From CAYMUL01 sp964393605 (GTDB lineage: Bacteria; Bacteroidota; Ignavibacteria; Ignavibacteriales; Ignavibacteriaceae), in assembly GCA_964393605.1 (NCBI GenBank), contig CAYMUL010000011.1:46015-110014 (forward strand): 64,000 nt of DNA, read 5' to 3'. Both the position numbers and the translations under genes were made by a program. Positions 37,028 through 47,108 of the stretch are shown piece after piece (positions within the stretch are counted from its first letter, which is position 1; each line of letters starts with the position of its first letter). The notes under the pieces were generated by a model, which saw nothing but the letters and a program-made list of their open reading frames with translations, did no database searches and was not told the DNA's origin.

Positions 37028-39877
37028 TTATTTCATAAGAACAAGTTTCTTAACTGAAGAGAAATTTTTTCCGTCAGAACTGGTTGCTTCTAATTGATAG
37101 AAGTAAACTCCGCTCACAAAATTCTTTCCGTTGAATTCGTAAACGTGGCTTCCGGCTTGCATGTTCGTATTAATTAGAACTGCAACTTCCTGTCCGAGTG
37201 AATTATAAAGCTTCAAACTTACCTTCGAATCAACAGCCAAGCCAAAATTAATTTTGGTTGAAGGGTTGAAAGGATTCGGGAAATTCTGACCGAGAGAAAA
37301 CTCAGCCGGAATAACGATTTCAATTTCAACTTCATTGCTGTATTCAAAACTTCCGTCGAAGTCAACTTGTTTCAATCTGTAAACATGAACGCCTGCGCCG
37401 GGGTTATCCGAGAACGAATAATTCTGCGGCTCAGCTGTGCTTCCATGTCCGTTCACAAAACCGATTTGAGCGAAAGAACCATCGTTCAATCTTCTTTCAA
37501 CTTCAAATCCTTTGTTGTTCAACTCGGTTGCTGTTGACCAATTAAGGCTAACTGTAGAACCGTTTGCAGATGCGGTGAAGGAAGTTAACTCGACAGGCCA
37601 TGAATACCAATCAACGTATAGTAATGCGAAACTTAAAATTCTGCGTATAGGAGAACCCGGAGGGCTGTCATAAGCTCTTCTGATCGCATGTACATCTGTT
37701 GCAAAGGTTACAGCATTCCACGTTGTGCCAACTTTACCAATAGCATGAACAGTACTATCGGAACGATATCGATAAAGAATATCATTAAAAAACTGATTAG
37801 TAACCGGAACTAAGACATCTGGCCAATAACCAATTGTGCTATCAGTTTGACCCTGGAGGAAATAATAATTTACCAGCCCTTGTGCCCCGCCTGAAGGTGG
37901 TCGATCGGCTAGATAATTCCATCCGAGATAGTTATTGCAAAGATCAAGATCTATTGATGATGAACCGGTTCTTCCATGCATGTATCCGAAATCCTCTGCA
38001 AAGATTATTAGGTTTGATTTAAAGTAAGGATGTGGGTTATTCAAATATGATTTCAATGAATCTCTTTGAGCTAAAGTAGAAGTACTTACACTGTTACCTA
38101 ACCAGATCAACTTTCTATAACCTCGAAATGAAATAATTTTTGTAGAATTATTATTTCCTCGGTTAAATAAATCGAATGTTTGACCTAACTCGACCATTGC
38201 AATAACAACCGAATCTTTTCCTGCTCTTCCATTAATGGAGGATGAATCATAAACAACAAGGTTTTCACCTATTAGCTGACGCTTGAAAGTAAGATTCCAA
38301 GTTTCAACGGATTTTAGAGAATCATTCGAACCTGCATAAGCATAAACAGCCCAAACGCCTGCCGCAGAATTTCCTTGCCATAAACCTGCGCCTGCGAGTA
38401 TTCCGTCAAGCGTTGAATTGGAGATTGTGAATGTCGTCCCATATCCACCATCGTCAGACGGGAAAACAAAATGAGGTGTAGTCTCGCCCTTTTCAACCGA
38501 CGATCCGAATTTCCATTTATATTTTAATCCGGGACCTGATGACGTCCATGAGAATTGTATCAGTCCCGGATTAAATACGGAGGTTACAATTGTTGTATTA
38601 TTTGGAGGTCCGACGAGATTGAATGGACTTGCAACCGGTTGTCCGCGTTTAAGTGTTATAGCCCAGGGACCGTTAGTTGATTTCAAAGAATCGTTAGCCG
38701 GAAAATTATTTCTATATGCCCAAACATCCCATTGTGCGATAATAGAATCGCCGGGATTTAATCCGATGGAAGCAAGAAGGTCATCCAGCTCGCCTAAAGT
38801 ATGTGTTACATTATTTATGCCGGTCGGTTCATTAACGATAACATTTGTACCGCTGCTTAAAATAAATTTGTAAGTTGCGTTTGCGCGGGAAGTATCCCAT
38901 GTTGCAGAGAAAGGGGTCGCAGAATTTGGGAATGACACAAGACGTGAACCGTTTGGGGGAGCTGTTAAATTAAACGGTTGAAGAACACCGGCATCCAATG
39001 CACGAAGTTCGTAGGCAAATAATCTATCAGGTGTTCCTTGCAAAACTCCAAGTAGAGAGGCATACCCAGTAATCATGCTAACTGCTAGTGATAAACCACC
39101 AGCTTTTCCTCCAGCATTTCCAACGCCAACATCGGATGCTACATTATGCATTACACCTGTGGGTAATCCTGTTGCAGGATTTAATTGAACAATATTTTGC
39201 GGAGTTCCGGCTCCGGCGCCTTGACCCCACAACCAGAGGAATGGACCTCCAATTGAAATTGGATCGAACGCACCGCCATAAATACTTGTAACCCCAAGTT
39301 GCGCATAAGGCCATGTTTGAAGCAGTGTGCCGGTCATGCTTATCAATTGAAGGTTCGATGTAAAATTACCAAGCCAGAAACCGCCGTTACCGCCATCGGC
39401 AGTATTGTCATACGTTAAATAACGTACGGTTTGCGGTGCTGGAACAGTTCCAACAATTGTTCTCGTAACCGGATCAATCTTATGAATAGTTGTTGTGTTG
39501 TTTCCACCGTAAACGTGTGTTCCATCGAATGTGAAAGCACGCCAGGCTGATGCGGTAAGTGTGAATGAATCAACTTTTACTCCCGCGGTATTAAATACGA
39601 GAATGTATTGACTGACCGTGGAGTTCCAATATGAAACCCAGATTTTATCGATGGGTGGCGGAAGATAGATGACTCCGGCTTTGCCAAGCGAACCGCCGCT
39701 TGCAGCCTGCAAGTCGTAATTGAATTGAATATCCCATAAAGTTTCAATCGGATTTATCTCGTTTTTTACAACCGATTGAGAACTGATATATGAACTGACT
39801 TCCGCAGAACTTTGCGGTAAAGCATTCGGCGCTTGCGCAAGTATTAGCAGAGTTGAAAATAGAAACTTTTTCTTCAT
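37028..39877 (-). CDS. Large secreted T9SS-sorted protein, paralogue of the 14485 gene
   Basis: 949 residues, the same length as the protein at 14485 and about 80% identical over the N-terminal 300 residues by eye. It has the same order of parts: signal peptide, propeller-like region (IDPVTRTIVGTV, GGPFLWLWGQG), two sandwich modules, the FGYMHGRTGS segment, Fn3 module and sorting domain (here NFPNPFNPSTKINF). It is encoded on the opposite strand 20 kb away, an inverted duplication. The leader GTAAGGGCACACTC before its ATG resembles that of the paralogue. Function unknown. Confidence 0.85.
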   Translation of the reverse strand: MKKKFLFSTLLILAQAPNALPQSSAEVSSYISSQSVVKNEINPIETLWDIQFNYDLQAASGGSLGKAGVIYLPPPIDKIWVSYWNSTVSQYILVFNTAGVKVDSFTLTASAWRAFTFDGTHVYGGNNTTTIHKIDPVTRTIVGTVPAPQTVRYLTYDNTADGGNGGFWLGNFTSNLQLISMTGTLLQTWPYAQLGVTSIYGGAFDPISIGGPFLWLWGQGAGAGTPQNIVQLNPATGLPTGVMHNVASDVGVGNAGGKAGGLSLAVSMITGYASLLGVLQGTPDRLFAYELRALDAGVLQPFNLTAPPNGSRLVSFPNSATPFSATWDTSRANATYKFILSSGTNVIVNEPTGINNVTHTLGELDDLLASIGLNPGDSIIAQWDVWAYRNNFPANDSLKSTNGPWAITLKRGQPVASPFNLVGPPNNTTIVTSVFNPGLIQFSWTSSGPGLKYKWKFGSSVEKGETTPHFVFPSDDGGYGTTFTISNSTLDGILAGAGLWQGNSAAGVWAVYAYAGSNDSLKSVETWNLTFKRQLIGENLVVYDSSSINGRAGKDSVVIAMVELGQTFDLFNRGNNNSTKIISFRGYRKLIWLGNSVSTSTLAQRDSLKSYLNNPHPYFKSNLIIFAEDFGYMHGRTGSSSIDLDLCNNYLGWNYLADRPPSGGAQGLVNYYFLQGQTDSTIGYWPDVLVPVTNQFFNDILYRYRSDSTVHAIGKVGTTWNAVTFATDVHAIRRAYDSPPGSPIRRILSFALLYVDWYSWPVELTSFTASANGSTVSLNWSTATELNNKGFEVERRLNDGSFAQIGFVNGHGSTAEPQNYSFSDNPGAGVHVYRLKQVDFDGSFEYSNEVEIEIVIPAEFSLGQNFPNPFNPSTKINFGLAVDSKVSLKLYNSLGQEVAVLINTNMQAGSHVYEFNGKNFVSGVYFYQLEATSSDGKNFSSVKKLVLMK

Positions 39878-40102
39878 GAGTGTGCCCTTACATAATGATT
39901 AAGTTATTAGTTCACTGATTATGTTTACATTCTACAACCCAAAAAAACCTTAGTTTTTTTATCACGTCAAGAGTTGTATTTAATTTTCTTTGTTAAACTC
40001 TTGCGCAACGTTAAACAATCTCAATTTTTGAAACAAGTTTATTCACTCACCCATGATTCAATAACGAGATATATTTCCTCAAAAATGTAAAATTATTTGC
40101 AA

Positions 40103-40144
40103 CATTTTTATCCTCCTTAAGATTTTTATCTTACTTCAAGGAGG
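40103..40144 (-). promoter_or_regulatory. Hairpin enclosing a perfect Shine-Dalgarno sequence and a short leader ORF
   Basis: On the minus strand, CCTCCTT (40144-40138) pairs with AAGGAGG (40118-40112), with an inner AAGAT/ATCTT stem. AAGGAGG is followed by ATAAAA and an ATG opening an 8-codon frame (MLQIILHF, stop at 40079), about 200 bases before the 37028 gene. It may be a leader or a decayed gene start. The rest of 39878-40276 shows no other feature. Confidence 0.35.
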
Positions 40145-40276
40145 TTCCCGAATAAAAATATTTGCAACACAGCGTTAACAGTGAAATTATTTTTTAACAA
40201 TTCACAGCCGCATAAACTTTTAAGTTAAAAATGATTTATGTCCCCATCAGATTTTGGTTTTCGAATTGCAAAAATG

Positions 40277-40316
40277 AAAAAGCCCGATAGGAAGAAAATC
40301 CTACCGGGCTTTTTTA
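40277..40316 (-). terminator. Rho-independent terminator after the 40335 gene
   Basis: This is the same stem as at 18773-18812, on the opposite strand, including the sequence back to the stop codon. Confidence 0.85.
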
Positions 40317-40334
40317 AAGTATGGAATTATGAAA

Positions 40335-42146
40335 TTACTTCATCAGAGTAAGTTTTTTTGCGGAACTGAAATTCTTTCCGTCAACTCCTCTTGCTTCTAA
40401 TTGAAAGAAATATACTCCGCTTGGTAATTGATAATTGATAGTGGATAATTGATAATTGTGATGGCCAGCTTCTTTCCATTCGTTGTTAATCAATGTCGCA
40501 ACAACCTCTCCGAGTGTGTTGTAAATTTTTAGTGTAACAAAATTCGCAACGGGGAGCGAATATGAAATTGTTGTATTCGGATTGAATGGATTAGGAAAAT
40601 TTTGATGCAGTGCAAATTCGGTCGGAAGTGAAAAGTCAACTTCAATTTCATTTGAATAATTGATTGTTCCATCAAAATCAATTTGTTTTAATCTGTATGA
40701 ATATATTCCTACCGAAAGATTATTGTCGGCAAAGGAATAATTCTGTTTTTCGGTTGTCGTTCCGTTCCCTTTAACAAATCCAACTACTACCCAATCTGAA
40801 TGTTGATTTCTAATTGCTGAACCTGAGCTATGTTTTATCGAAGAACGCTGTATTTCAAAACCGTGATTGTTTGTTTCGCTTGCAGTACACCAACCTAATA
40901 CAACAACATTTCCGTTCGTGTTTGCTGTAAACGAAACGAGTTCAACCGGAATTACAGCGGTGCGTCTATCCCAAGAAGTTTTATTGTTTCCAACCCAAAT
41001 AATTCCTGCGTCTGCTGTACTGAAATGTAAAGGAACAATTTTAGGAGAATAATTTTCAGAATAAGTCGGAGGAAAATCACTAACTCTTTCAGAGGAAGTA
41101 AAAATAGTTGAACCATGACTAACGCTTGTATGGATAACTGCATCAGATTCATTTGTGGGTGTTCCCGTTTGAATACTATCTTTGTAAAAAACAAAATCAA
41201 AACCGGAGATATCTGAAGTCTTATAAAAATTACCGTCAATGCCATATTCATCAACATTAGGATTATTAGCCAATGGTGCAGCTGTTCCATAAGTTGCTCC
41301 ATTGTCTGAACTTTTTTTATACATAATATCTCGGACACCCGGATTCCCGGATGTATATAAAAAATAAACTTCATTATTACTTATCACGCTCATGAACTCA
41401 TGCTTTGGAACATTATCCGTAACTACATCTTGAAAACCGGCGGAAGATAATTGTCCCGGAGTGGTTTCTCTGTATCGTGCGGCTCTGATAATAGACGTTG
41501 AAGTATCTGCAAGCACTGGTCCGTAATAATTTAATACTAATGTATCACCGGTTCCCGACATAAAAACTTTCGGTACTGCACCGGAAGAAGTAACAAGACC
41601 GGTAGAAGCCCAAACCGCACCTCCGTTTGTCGAGCCGAATCTTCTGATCTGATTAGCCGAGAGAACATCCACAAAAACATGAAGATTTCCTGTAGAAGTT
41701 GCGGCTGCGTCGAATGTTCGGTAGGGTTCATTTGCAAGGATGTTCATTGCACTGCTGAGAAAATTCCATATATAAATTTGACCGGATATCTGGAAAATAC
41801 AGTAGACAGAATCAAGTCCGCTTCTTACTAATTTAATTTTATCATAATAGCCGCGATGAGTAATGCCTTGGGGAAAAGCCGACCAATCATTACCATCGTT
41901 TGTCGATGTTAAAATTACCAAACCCAAATTTGAAGTTGATAGTGTATCGTTTATCGCAACATAAATTGTCTGATTAGAAGTTTGAACACCGGAGAATTGT
42001 CCCACCGCCGCATTATTTAATATTGTTTGGTCAACGCCCCATTCGATCAATTCTGGGTTTGTAAATTTTATATCTTCAATTCTAACGTCCTGCGCAAAAA
42101 TTGATGACGATAAAAGGAAGATGATAAAAGTAAATATTTGTTTCAT
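40335..42146 (-). CDS. Secreted BNR/sialidase-like propeller protein with T9SS sorting domain
   Basis: 603 residues with signal peptide MKQIFTFIIFLLSSSIFAQ; AAAGGAGCTATGGA precedes the start. Residues 25-370 form propeller-like blades (LTSTNDGNDWSAF, RFGSTNGGAVW, KKSSDNGATYG). No sialidase catalytic residues are evident, so binding rather than hydrolysis is the safer guess. An Fn3 module (VPVELVSFTANTNGNVVVLGW) and the sorting domain (NFPNPFNPNTTISYSLP) follow. The 3' end matches that of the 17474 gene, and 145 bases match the 42248 gene exactly. Confidence 0.83.
   Translation of the reverse strand: MKQIFTFIIFLLSSSIFAQDVRIEDIKFTNPELIEWGVDQTILNNAAVGQFSGVQTSNQTIYVAINDTLSTSNLGLVILTSTNDGNDWSAFPQGITHRGYYDKIKLVRSGLDSVYCIFQISGQIYIWNFLSSAMNILANEPYRTFDAAATSTGNLHVFVDVLSANQIRRFGSTNGGAVWASTGLVTSSGAVPKVFMSGTGDTLVLNYYGPVLADTSTSIIRAARYRETTPGQLSSAGFQDVVTDNVPKHEFMSVISNNEVYFLYTSGNPGVRDIMYKKSSDNGATYGTAAPLANNPNVDEYGIDGNFYKTSDISGFDFVFYKDSIQTGTPTNESDAVIHTSVSHGSTIFTSSERVSDFPPTYSENYSPKIVPLHFSTADAGIIWVGNNKTSWDRRTAVIPVELVSFTANTNGNVVVLGWCTASETNNHGFEIQRSSIKHSSGSAIRNQHSDWVVVGFVKGNGTTTEKQNYSFADNNLSVGIYSYRLKQIDFDGTINYSNEIEVDFSLPTEFALHQNFPNPFNPNTTISYSLPVANFVTLKIYNTLGEVVATLINNEWKEAGHHNYQLSTINYQLPSGVYFFQLEARGVDGKNFSSAKKLTLMK
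40411..40555 (-). repeat. 145-bp exact repeat in sorting domain, copy 1
   Basis: Identical to 42309-42453. It encodes the middle of the sorting domain, including the stretch NYQLSTINYQLPSGVYF. Confidence 0.92.
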
Positions 42147-42247
42147 TCCATAGCTCCTTTAAGATGAATGATTATTTTTTAATTGTTTCAAATTGCAAAA
42201 TAATAATAATAAAATTTGTCGTCATTTATATTTGTGCACCTAAGATA

Positions 42248-43864
42248 TTATCTCAACAAGACCATCTTCTTTGTTTCAATAAATTCTCCTGCATGGAGCT
42301 GATAAAAATATACTCCGCTTGGTAATTGATAATTGATAGTGGATAATTGATAATTGTGATGGCCAGCTTCTTTCCATTCGTTGTTAATCAATGTCGCAAC
42401 AACCTCTCCGAGTGTGTTGTAAATTTTTAGTGTAACAAAATTCGCAACGGGGATTGAATATGAAATTGTTGTATTTGGGTTGAAGGGGTTAGGATAGTTT
42501 TGATTTAATATAAACTCGGAAGGAGGAGTTACATCTCCATTTATGTCTGTGATGCCGTGTGGTGTTCGCCCGAAGGCGATGCTATCGTAGCTCAAGTTTT
42601 GTAAGTACTTTGCTTTTTCCCTCATGAGTCTGATGCTTTCAAATCTGTTGCCGGCAAGCGTGGGAAGAAGTGCAGTCATAATCCATTGAGTATCTTGAGC
42701 GGCAAAATTAAACGGTCCCCAAAATATATAAAAACCTGCTTCGCCATTTGTTAATGATTGATCCCAATACCAACCGGATTGAGAAATGGGATCGCCATCG
42801 AGCGGAGTGAAAGTTCTTTGTTGGGTTGTCGGGTCAATTACAGTATTTCCAAACGTATCGAAACCTCGAACTAAATTCCAGAAAGTGGAATCATAGTAAG
42901 CTGGTTTAAAATTAATATTTGAAAATGATCTATCAGCTACCGGCCAAAAATAATTTATGGGAACATTTTTGAATCCCGGCTTTTTCTTCCCCAAAAAAAT
43001 TGCCGTATCGCCCGGGGATTGTTTTATCGGAGAGTAAATGTTAGCGAAACCAACTGCCATCGGAGGATTAGCCAAATTCGCAATTTCTTTGTTCATCCAA
43101 TTGTATGCAAGGTTTTCCGATTTCGAAAAGCCCGGCGCGTTGTATTGCAAATCAGAAAAATCAACATCAACCCAAAAAGAAAAAAATGCAGAATCAATAT
43201 TTTCATTACCCTTATTGATTATTGTCCACTCGAAAAATAATGCATTTGAAAAGATATCCATCGAGTCGGATAGATTTCCATTTCTTGCAAAAACAGTCTG
43301 TTGTATCTCAAGTTTAACGGAAGTTAAACCGGTTTCGTTAAAAACACGGTAGTACGGATAGTTGTTCCGAAACATTGTTGTATCGTAAGAATTGTAGACA
43401 CACCAAAGAGTTTGATCGCCTTTGAGTAAAGGCAAACCTGAATTGTTAATAGGTGCGCCCCATTGAGAGGGCCATTGCGCGTAATCCGGATTGGAATTAT
43501 CATCGCCACGATTGATTTTATAAACTCTATACTTTAACGAGTCCGCCGGATTAGCCACCATTGCCGCTTCGCCGTTGATTATCGGTCCGGGGGAATACAT
43601 TGAACCCCACTGTGCGAGAGCCCATCTTCTCGAATTATTCACTTTACCGATGAAACCGATACCGTAATCATAAATTATTTCCCGGTTATAAATATTTGGA
43701 ATCAACCAATTACTTGGAGGAGATTCTTCAATGTTGCCAAAGTTGCATAAAGGTATGAAGATGTTGTTCGCATCTATTGAGGCAGAATGATAATACCGCG
43801 GAAACTGAGCGAATAAATTCTCGCTCGATGAAAAAAGCAGAACAAAAAATATTATGTACAGCAT
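42248..43864 (-). CDS. Secreted protein of unknown function with T9SS sorting domain
   Basis: 538 residues with signal peptide (MLYIIFFVLLFSSSENLFAQ) at the ATG 43864, after AAAGGATTTTGAA. Residues 20-430 are a beta-rich region of unknown family, with many aromatic turns (RRWALAQWGSMYSPGPIINGE, FFSFWVDVDFSDLQYN, SGWYWDQSLTNGEAGFYIFWGP). The C-terminal sorting domain starts at NYPNPFNPNTTISYSIP. It lies 101 bases upstream of the 40335 gene, and the two share an exact 145-bp piece of sorting-domain DNA. Confidence 0.8.
   Translation of the reverse strand: MLYIIFFVLLFSSSENLFAQFPRYYHSASIDANNIFIPLCNFGNIEESPPSNWLIPNIYNREIIYDYGIGFIGKVNNSRRWALAQWGSMYSPGPIINGEAAMVANPADSLKYRVYKINRGDDNSNPDYAQWPSQWGAPINNSGLPLLKGDQTLWCVYNSYDTTMFRNNYPYYRVFNETGLTSVKLEIQQTVFARNGNLSDSMDIFSNALFFEWTIINKGNENIDSAFFSFWVDVDFSDLQYNAPGFSKSENLAYNWMNKEIANLANPPMAVGFANIYSPIKQSPGDTAIFLGKKKPGFKNVPINYFWPVADRSFSNINFKPAYYDSTFWNLVRGFDTFGNTVIDPTTQQRTFTPLDGDPISQSGWYWDQSLTNGEAGFYIFWGPFNFAAQDTQWIMTALLPTLAGNRFESIRLMREKAKYLQNLSYDSIAFGRTPHGITDINGDVTPPSEFILNQNYPNPFNPNTTISYSIPVANFVTLKIYNTLGEVVATLINNEWKEAGHHNYQLSTINYQLPSGVYFYQLHAGEFIETKKMVLLR
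42309..42453 (-). repeat. 145-bp exact repeat in sorting domain, copy 2
   Basis: Second copy of 40411-40555, a direct repeat 1898 bases away with no visible mismatch. Confidence 0.92.
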
Positions 43865-44097
43865 TTCAAAATCCTTTCATTCCAAAATAAAGTGAAGCGT
43901 TTTTTTTAATCCAAATCGGTAAAGGTATCGTTTGAATTAATTCCGAAAGAAAATAAATAAATTTCTTTCTGATTGAATTTTACCATTTTATTTATTTCTA
44001 CAAAAACAATTTTAGAATGCCTCAATTCCCTAGTTCATTCCCAAAAACCAAACGGAGTTCAAAAAAATTATTTAATCAAAGAATTCTTTTTAACAAA

Positions 44098-46890
44098 TCA
44101 ATTCAATAAAATCATTTTCTTCGAAGTAACAATCGTCTTCGGTGAGTTTGAGTTCGCTTCCTTCGCGGTTAATACGTAGGTGTAAATGCCGCTCGCTAAA
44201 CGAGTATTCAATTGTGAAGTGGAAAATTGCGTTTGATATCTCCCTGCAACTTTTAATTCATTGTTGAAGAGAGTTATAATTTCTCTTCCCAAAAGATCGT
44301 ACACTTTCAACGTTACAAAACTTTCATCCTTTAAACTGAATGTGATTGTAGTATTCGGATTAAACGGGTTTGGGAAATTTTGTTCTAACTCAGTTCTTTC
44401 GGGAATAGAAATGACATCAACCGAAACCATCTTTGAATATTTGAAAGTGCCGTCGTTGTCAATCTGTTTTAATCTGTAAAGAATTTTCCCTGTGTAGTTG
44501 AGTGAAAAAATATTATCGGCGAAGGAATAATTTTTTTGTTCAAGCGTTGTTCCGTTTCCATCTTTAAAACCGATAGTAATCCATTCGTGATTTTTCATTT
44601 TTCTTTCAATCTCAAAACCTCTGTTGTTTGTCTCGGTTGATGTAGCCCAATTCAAATCGACGAAATGATGATTATGTTTTGCGGCGAACGAAGCGAGTTC
44701 AACAGGAACGGCAAAATCGATATATGCTTCATAAACGCCCCTGCCGTGTGTACCTGCACGTAACATTCCCGTCGGTTCGGAAAAATCAAGATGCTTAATT
44801 ACAGTATTCGGCAAACCGTTGTCGAGGTCAACCCACGTTTGTCCATCATTGCGGGTAAGAAAAACTCCGACGTCTGTTGCAACAAAATAGGAATTCGGAT
44901 TTGTCGCATCGCGATCTGTAACCCAAATATCATTCACAGGTGAATCGGGCAAATCTCCGGCAATACTAATCCAGGTTGTTCCTTTATCAATTGACTTATA
45001 AACTTTGCTTCCGCCGAATCCTGAAAAAGTTACATAAACAATATTTTCCTGCGAGGGATGCACGAGAACTGTTGTTACGGTTTTAGAAGGAAGTCCAGTG
45101 GAAACATTAGTCCACGTAGCACCGCCGTCATCGGAGCGATAAACTTTATTGCTTGAGGAGGCATATAACAACTGCGGATTCGTTTTGCTGATTGTCATTT
45201 CGCGCACTGCGGTTGTTCCGTTGACGTTAGATGAAATTGCGGTCCAACTTTGTGCGTTGTTTGTAGTTTTATAAACTCTTGTTCGTGCAGTGAAGAAAAC
45301 ACCGCTTTCGGTTGGATGAGCAATAATAGGCGCGACCCAAGTAACACCTTCGTTAGTTGTAATTCCGCTCGTTGCACTAGACCAGCTTGAGCCGGAGTTA
45401 GTCGTTCGTCGTAATCCGCCGTTTTGCGTTTCGCCGAGAATGTAACTTGCATTGAGAGGATTGAAAGTAACTTCGCCGCCATCACCACCAAACGCCGCCG
45501 CCCAATTTAATGTTGAGTGTGTTTCCTGCGTTCCGTTATCTTGCGTTCCTCCTAAAATTCTGTAAGGATTAAAAGGGCTTGAAGTGATTCTGTAAAATTG
45601 TGTTAAAGTTAAATTCGTATTTAAGTTTTCGAAAGATGAACCGTTATTAGTCGAACGCCAAACGCCGCCGTCATTCAATGCAACAACTGTGTTGTGATCT
45701 GTCGGATGAAAGAAAAGAAAATGCTGGTCGACGTGAACATTCCCCCCTGAATAACCGTTAGTTATATTTTGAAAAGATGTTCCGCCGTCCGTCGTTCTAA
45801 ATATATCGATGCAACCAACAAAAACATTGTTCGGATTGGAAGGGGAAACTTCGATGTGCAAATCATACCACGCTTGCGAGCCGCTGAAATCTGTGGAGCC
45901 TGTTGTGTTACTCCAATTCACTCCAAAGTTTGAAGACTTATAGACATTAACTGCCGATGAATGGTAAACTGCGGCGTACATATATGCAGTGTTATCGCGG
46001 CACAAATCGAAATGAGTTCTTGTACCATCGGGCAATCCTGTTTGAAAATTTTGGAATGTAACACCGCCGTCAATCGATCTGCGGAAACCGATTCCGTTAC
46101 CTGCAACGAATGCCGTATCTCCGCTTGGAGAAAATTTCACATCGTCAATTCTTCCGCCGATAATTTGTGACCAACTTGCACCGGCATCGCTACTTCGATA
46201 TAACCCACTATTACCAAGCGCGGCAAGAAGTACGCTTGAATTTCCCGGCTTAATTATTAACCGAGAAAAATATGATGAGGAGGGTAATCCTGAAGTGTAG
46301 TGAGTCCACGTGCTTCCACCATCTGTTGATTTCAATAAACCTCTTCCGTAATAAGATGCACCGCTGTAAGTTGCCTCGCCTGTGCCTGCATAAATTATTT
46401 CGGGATTGGTCGGATCGATTGCAATTGCCCCCATTGATAATGAAGGTTGATTGTCGGTGAGAGGAAACCAAAAAGTTCCGCCGTTTGTAGTTTTCCAAAC
46501 TCCGCCGTTTGCCGCACCAACATAAATAATATTCGGATTGTATGGATGATATGCGCCGGTTACAATTCTTGAAGTTATGTTTCCATAATTAAAATAATAA
46601 CCGGGAGTGGGACCTAAACTAACCCACGTAATATCCTCGCGGAAATTTCCGTTTTTGATTTTCAAATTTTTCTTTTGTTGATACGCATTTGCATAAGCGT
46701 TTTTTGGAATGAAATTATTAGGGAATGCGCGCTCTTCGAAGAACGTCCACTCGCGCGAAAATGCTTTTGTCTTTTTGATTTCATCCGATGCAGTGTTATA
46801 GATCGTGTTTGATAAAAGAGGACTTAAATTTTCATTCTGTGCGAAGTGAATAAAACTAAGAAGTGATAATAGCAGTAAGATTTTTTTCAT
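44098..46890 (-). CDS. Large secreted Asp-box propeller (sortilin-like) protein with T9SS sorting domain
   Basis: 930 residues with signal peptide MKKILLLLSLLSFIHFAQ. A propeller built of about 10-14 blades covers residues 90-720, with recurring Asp-box turns (KTTNGGTFW, KSTDGGSTW, RSSDAGASW, RSIDGGVTF, RSTNNGSSF, RTTNSGSSW, RSDDGGATW, KSIDKGTTW) and INPxxP-like IAIDPTNPEIIYAGTGEA strands. An Fn3 module and the sorting domain (NFPNPFNPNTTITFSLK) close it. Related proteins are thought to bind glycans or proteins at the surface. Enzyme activity is not indicated. Confidence 0.86.
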   Translation of the reverse strand: MKKILLLLSLLSFIHFAQNENLSPLLSNTIYNTASDEIKKTKAFSREWTFFEERAFPNNFIPKNAYANAYQQKKNLKIKNGNFREDITWVSLGPTPGYYFNYGNITSRIVTGAYHPYNPNIIYVGAANGGVWKTTNGGTFWFPLTDNQPSLSMGAIAIDPTNPEIIYAGTGEATYSGASYYGRGLLKSTDGGSTWTHYTSGLPSSSYFSRLIIKPGNSSVLLAALGNSGLYRSSDAGASWSQIIGGRIDDVKFSPSGDTAFVAGNGIGFRRSIDGGVTFQNFQTGLPDGTRTHFDLCRDNTAYMYAAVYHSSAVNVYKSSNFGVNWSNTTGSTDFSGSQAWYDLHIEVSPSNPNNVFVGCIDIFRTTDGGTSFQNITNGYSGGNVHVDQHFLFFHPTDHNTVVALNDGGVWRSTNNGSSFENLNTNLTLTQFYRITSSPFNPYRILGGTQDNGTQETHSTLNWAAAFGGDGGEVTFNPLNASYILGETQNGGLRRTTNSGSSWSSATSGITTNEGVTWVAPIIAHPTESGVFFTARTRVYKTTNNAQSWTAISSNVNGTTAVREMTISKTNPQLLYASSSNKVYRSDDGGATWTNVSTGLPSKTVTTVLVHPSQENIVYVTFSGFGGSKVYKSIDKGTTWISIAGDLPDSPVNDIWVTDRDATNPNSYFVATDVGVFLTRNDGQTWVDLDNGLPNTVIKHLDFSEPTGMLRAGTHGRGVYEAYIDFAVPVELASFAAKHNHHFVDLNWATSTETNNRGFEIERKMKNHEWITIGFKDGNGTTLEQKNYSFADNIFSLNYTGKILYRLKQIDNDGTFKYSKMVSVDVISIPERTELEQNFPNPFNPNTTITFSLKDESFVTLKVYDLLGREIITLFNNELKVAGRYQTQFSTSQLNTRLASGIYTYVLTAKEANSNSPKTIVTSKKMILLN

Positions 46891-47108
46891 TGTGAACTCA
46901 TTTGTTTTTGATGTACGAAATTAGTTAAAATATTTTTGCAGGCAAGGAAATCTTTAATACATTCCAAATAAATTCATCACCAATTCTGACACAATATTTT
47001 TTTTTCTCTGAATACCCTTGATTGATAGGATTGAAACAACAATTTGAAAAATGTTCAACTTTTGGTTTTGGTTCAAGAAGTAAAGGAAGATGAGAACGGT
47101 AAATTGTG

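Noticed and set aside
40952..41374. 140-codon minus-strand ORF inside the 40335 gene
   Set aside because: Out-of-frame shadow of a gene with signal peptide and sorting domain.
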